Positions 61,301 through 64,000 of a stretch of DNA of 64,000 nucleotides are shown here, one piece after another. The notes under the pieces are model-generated. The model made no database searches. It worked only from the letters and a program-made list of their open reading frames with translations, and had not been told where the DNA came from. Numbering within the stretch: the stretch's first letter is position 1; each line of letters begins with the position of its first letter. The DNA is from CBDIHP01 sp965279195 (GTDB lineage: Bacteria; Planctomycetota; Planctomycetia; Isosphaerales; Isosphaeraceae), in contig CBDIHP010000024.1 of assembly GCA_965279195.1 (NCBI GenBank), forward strand, positions 57,432 through 121,431, in the 5' to 3' direction. The translations under genes and the position numbers were made by a program.

Positions 61301-62362
61301 ATGCGCATCGTGAAGAGCCTGTTGCTGTTCGTCCCGTCGGCGGCCCTGGCCGTCTTCGCCCCGAGTGCGGCCGAAGCCTGCCACGTCTGCCGCCGCCCGG
61401 CCTGCCCCGCCCCCACGCCGACCTGCGGGCCGGTGATGGTGCCCCAGCAGGTGACGACCTACCGGACCGTCTGCGAGACGGTGATCGACCGGGTCCCCGT
61501 CACCACCTACGTCACCCGCAACCGGACTGAGTGGCGCACCGAGCAGGTCCCCGTCGTCCGCACGGTCATGGATCGCGTCCCGGTCCAGACCACCCAGACC
61601 CGCTGCCGCACCGAGTGGACCACCGAGAGCTACCCGGTCCAGCGGACGGTCTGCGAGTACGTCCCCCAGCAGCAGACCGTCACGGTGAACGTCAGCGTTC
61701 CCAAGACGGTCATGCAGGCCCGGTCGTACAACGTCAGCAAGCCGGTCGTCCAGACGGCCTACCAGACCCAGTGCTACACCGAGTACCAGAACGTCACCGA
61801 GAACCACCAGGTCGTCGAGACCGTGTGGGAAGACGCCCCGGCCCCGTCGGCCCAGGCCTCGGCCCAGTCGGTCACCCCGTCGGCCCAGGCCGTCACCAAG
61901 GTCGCCAAGCAGGTCACCAAGACGGTCCCGGTCACCCGCCAGGTCGCCGTCGCCAAGACCCGCCAGGTCCCCTACCAGTACACCACCTACGTCTGCGAGA
62001 CCAAGACCGACCAGGTCCCCGTCACCACCTATGAGTGCGTCCCCCAGCAGCGCACCCAGACGGTCATGGTCGCCCAGCAGAAGGTCGTGACCGAGACCTG
62101 CACCCGCAAGGTGCCCAAGCAGGTCGTCGAGCAGGTCCCCGTGACCGTCTACCAGTGCGTGCCCCGTCAGGTCACCGAGACCTGCACCCGCCGCTACCCG
62201 GTCTGCGTCCCCGAGCAGGTGCCGGTGACCACCTACCAGTGCGTCCCCCGCCAGGTGATGAAGCAGATCCCCTGCACCCAGACGGTGTGGGTCGCCGCCG
62301 CCCCGGCCGTCGAGGCCGCCCCGGCCGTCGCCCCCTCCGCACAGGCCTCGCCCCAGGGCTGA
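61301..62362 (+). CDS. YTV-type cell-wall protein, Cys-rich repeats
   Basis: A 353-residue exported protein starting at ATG 61301. A signal peptide (SLLLFVPSAALAVFAPSAA) is followed by a CHVC and many short repeats of the type VPVTTYxCVPxQ, TxTVxV and CxTEWxTE. This is the YTV-like repeat composition known from planctomycete protein cell walls, in which cysteines form cross-links. More than 15 cysteines are spread regularly. The C-terminus is Ala/Pro-rich. The likely role is structural in the cell wall. A terminator hairpin follows, so it is a single-gene unit, possibly highly expressed. Confidence 0.85.
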   Translation: MRIVKSLLLFVPSAALAVFAPSAAEACHVCRRPACPAPTPTCGPVMVPQQVTTYRTVCETVIDRVPVTTYVTRNRTEWRTEQVPVVRTVMDRVPVQTTQTRCRTEWTTESYPVQRTVCEYVPQQQTVTVNVSVPKTVMQARSYNVSKPVVQTAYQTQCYTEYQNVTENHQVVETVWEDAPAPSAQASAQSVTPSAQAVTKVAKQVTKTVPVTRQVAVAKTRQVPYQYTTYVCETKTDQVPVTTYECVPQQRTQTVMVAQQKVVTETCTRKVPKQVVEQVPVTVYQCVPRQVTETCTRRYPVCVPEQVPVTTYQCVPRQVMKQIPCTQTVWVAAAPAVEAAPAVAPSAQASPQG

Positions 62363-62399
62363 TCCGCCGAGCGGATCGCATCGGCTTTGAGAACCCTCG

Positions 62400-62433
62400 A
62401 ACCCCCCGGGTCGCCCTGTCGGCCCGGGGGGTT
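62400..62433 (+). terminator. Rho-independent terminator after YTV gene
   Basis: An 11-base stem (AACCCCCCGGG pairing with CCCGGGGGGTT), a 12-base loop and TTTCGCGTTTT follow the stop codon by ~38 bases. Confidence 0.8.
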
Positions 62434-62517
62434 TCGCGTTTTCCGGGACGCAACGCGAGACGCAGGGTTCGAAACTTCGCCGGACTCCGGGCGGAGGCGC
62501 TGGGCGCGGGTCGATCA

Positions 62518-62682
62518 GCGCTGGGCGCGGGTCTCCAGACCCCGCCCTGACCTTGGCCGGAGGGGACCACCGAATCGGGTCTCCGGACCCGTTGGCGCGC
62601 CGGGGAGAACGGGTCTGGAGACCCGGTTACCGGGAAGGCGTCGAGGATGCGGGGGCGGGGTCTGGAGACCCACGCCCAGCGC
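62518..62682. repeat. 165-bp MITE-like element
   Basis: Ends GCGCTGGGCGCGGGTCTCC and GGAGACCCACGCCCAGCGC are inverted. A partial second copy of the left end (GCGCTGGGCGCGGGTC) lies directly upstream at ~62497, as if an end was duplicated. It lies in the 486-base gap 62363-62848, which otherwise holds only the terminator and a probable promoter. Confidence 0.8.
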
Positions 62683-62848
62683 CTCCGACCCGCACCTGGC
62701 GCATCAGGCCCGCGGCCGGCGGCCCCGGAGCGAGACCCGGGGCCATGTCGCGGGCGAAGGCCGAGACCGGCTGACTTCCTCCCATCGATCGGTTAAGATC
62801 CGAACGCGTGATCAACCGCCTTCCGGTCGATGGACGGAGGTCTCCCCG

Positions 62849-63316
62849 ATGACGATGCAACCCCGGCTCGACTACCCACGCCTCGCGCCCGAGCCCTACC
62901 GGGCCCTCTCTTCGATCGCCGCGTACCTCGCGGCCAGCGGGCTGGAGCACCCGCTGCTGGAGCTGGTCAAGATCCGGGCCTCGCAGATCAACGGCTGCGC
63001 GTTCTGCATCGACATGCACACCAAGGACGCCCGCGCCGCCGGCGAGACCGAGCAGCGGATCTACGCGCTCAACGCCTGGCGCGAGACGCCGTTCTACAAC
63101 GACCGCGAGCGGGCGGCCCTGGCCTGGGCCGAGGAACTCACCACGCTCGACCGGGCCGTGCCCGACGAGCTTTACGAATCCACTCGCGAGCATTTCTCCG
63201 AGAAGGAACTCGCCGACCTCACCTGGGCCGTGGCCGCCATCAACGCCTGGAACCGCCTGGCCATCAGCCTGCGCAGCGTCCCGGGCCTGTACAGGCCGAG
63301 GGTCTCGCAGGGCTGA
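62849..63316 (+). CDS. AhpD-like alkylhydroperoxidase / carboxymuconolactone decarboxylase family
   Basis: A 155-residue cytosolic protein; GGACGGAGG precedes the ATG by 8 bases. The redox signature is present: Cys50-x-x-Cys53 with His57 (INGCAFCIDMHTKDA), flanked by EHPLLELVKIRAS and LNAWRETPFYNDRERAALAW. Family members reduce peroxides with their CxxC pair, usually coupled to a lipoyl or thioredoxin partner. No AhpC or regulator gene is adjacent. Probably part of oxidative-stress defence. Confidence 0.93.
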   Translation: MTMQPRLDYPRLAPEPYRALSSIAAYLAASGLEHPLLELVKIRASQINGCAFCIDMHTKDARAAGETEQRIYALNAWRETPFYNDRERAALAWAEELTTLDRAVPDELYESTREHFSEKELADLTWAVAAINAWNRLAISLRSVPGLYRPRVSQG

Positions 63317-63325
63317 GGGCGGGCG

Positions 63326-64000
63326 TCAGGGGCGCGGGCCGGTCAACTTGAGGACCAGGGCCCGGAAGGCCGGGCGGCCCCGCAGCGGGGCGAAGTCGGG
63401 CTCGTCCCGGATCGCCTCGACCCGGCGATAGCCCTCGGACACCGCGCGCTCCAGCGACGCCATCGCGCGGTCGAGGCAGGCCTCGCGGTCGACCTTCGAC
63501 CCATTGACGGTCGCCGATTCCTTGTCACCGAGCAGGTTGCGGTAGATGGCGTAGAAGCAGGCGGTGTTGTAGGGGTCGGAGGGGCTGTTGGAGGGCACGC
63601 CGTCGCGGAGTTCCAGGCAGCGCCCGAGCGCGTCGCGGGCGGCGTCGCGCTCGCCGGCGTCCAGGCGGTTCATGCCGACCTTGCCGAGGCTGGTCGAGAG
63701 GTCGAGCCGGTAGCCGGGGATCTCCGGGTGGTCGCGGACGAGCCGCTCGCGGACCTCGGTCGACTTCCGGAGGGCCTCGAGCCCCTCGTCCTTGCGGCCC
63801 TCGCGGTTGAGGTTCGTGGAGAGGTTGTTGTACGCCAGGGCGAGCCGCTGGAGCAGGACGCCGTCCTCGGGGCGGAGCCCGACGAGCCCCTCGTAGAGGT
63901 CGCAGGCCCGGCGGACCGAGGCGGTGGCGTCCTTCGGCTTGCCGGCGCGGGGGAGGAACACCGCCATGTTCAGGCAGGTGTCGGCGAGGTCCTGGCGGTA
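63326..64000 (-). CDS. TPR-containing protein, C-terminal part
   Basis: The frame is open to the right edge, so the N-terminus is outside the window. The visible 224 residues hold at least three TPR-like helical pairs: RPEDGVLLQRLALAYNNLST, GLEALRKSTEVRERLVRDHP and ARDALGRCLELRDG. They end in the block NTACFYAIYRNLLGDKES, LDRAMASLERAVSEGY and FAPLRGRPAFRALVLKL. This C-terminal block is typical of planctomycete Ser/Thr kinases with TPR tails, so the missing part may be a kinase; that is inference. Confidence 0.8.
   Translation of the reverse strand, partial: YRQDLADTCLNMAVFLPRAGKPKDATASVRRACDLYEGLVGLRPEDGVLLQRLALAYNNLSTNLNREGRKDEGLEALRKSTEVRERLVRDHPEIPGYRLDLSTSLGKVGMNRLDAGERDAARDALGRCLELRDGVPSNSPSDPYNTACFYAIYRNLLGDKESATVNGSKVDREACLDRAMASLERAVSEGYRRVEAIRDEPDFAPLRGRPAFRALVLKLTGPRP

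Noticed and set aside
1..64000. tRNA, rRNA or riboswitch genes
   Set aside because: No cloverleaf, rRNA core or known riboswitch motif could be recognised by eye; a covariance-model scan would be needed to exclude small RNAs.

Overview
The window looks like part of a planctomycete chromosome, most likely of the Isosphaeraceae type. It has very high GC. It carries four DUF1559 prepilin-like genes, DUF1573 proteins, two sulfatases, a YTV-type cell-wall protein, PEP-CTERM proteins, kinase fusions of several kinds, and an ECF sigma factor with a membrane-anchored C-terminal extension. No rRNA, tRNA or CRISPR array was seen. The species assignment is inference from gene content only.

Layout. 0-1 kb: a small partial gene overlapping an HNH endonuclease. 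0.9-2.0 kb: a PEP-CTERM protein on the minus strand. 2.4-7.7 kb: a CHAT protease-like/NB-ARC/TPR protein with near-identical 120-bp repeats, followed by a tandem class III nucleotide cyclase. 8.5-15 kb: a Lys/Glu/Pro-rich exported protein, a large prepilin-like protein, a beta-carbonic anhydrase, a DUF1559 protein and an Rpn-like nuclease. 15-20.7 kb: a heavy-metal RND efflux set (CzcA-like pump, adaptor, His-rich secreted protein). 20.9-27.6 kb: a degenerate kinase fused to an FGE-sulfatase-like domain, plus lipoproteins and membrane proteins. 27.6-34.5 kb: a DUF1559 protein, a two-component system and several uncharacterised proteins. 34.6-39 kb: a minus-strand cluster of three DUF1573-type proteins, a tiny Cys-rich exported peptide, a 339-aa exported protein and a DUF1559 protein. 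39.4-42.8 kb: a sulfatase, a small membrane protein and a DUF1559 protein. 42.9-47.4 kb: a Ser/Thr kinase-WD40 gene split by a 1,220-bp IS1-family element. 47.6-56 kb: a large ECF sigma factor, an S1/P1 nuclease, a zinc-ribbon membrane protein, and TadE/TadG-like proteins with a paralogous exported pair. 56-64 kb: a DUF1080 protein, a lipoprotein hydrolase, an arylsulfatase between two repeat copies, a YTV protein, an AhpD-like protein and the end of a TPR protein.

Two things stand out. The first is the CHAT-NTPase-TPR plus cyclase pair, which may be an uncharacterised sensing or conflict module. In the cyclase the two homology domains appear to carry complementary halves of one active site. 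The second is the IS1-family insertion: the 8-bp target duplication is perfect, and removing the element in silico restores one continuous kinase-WD40 reading frame.

The intergenic DNA is full of short inverted-repeat families. One begins with TAGGG and supplies the stop codon of the adjacent gene at least five times. One is a 165-183 bp MITE-like family with about 30-bp arms, present four times. Others occur as full or single-arm copies.
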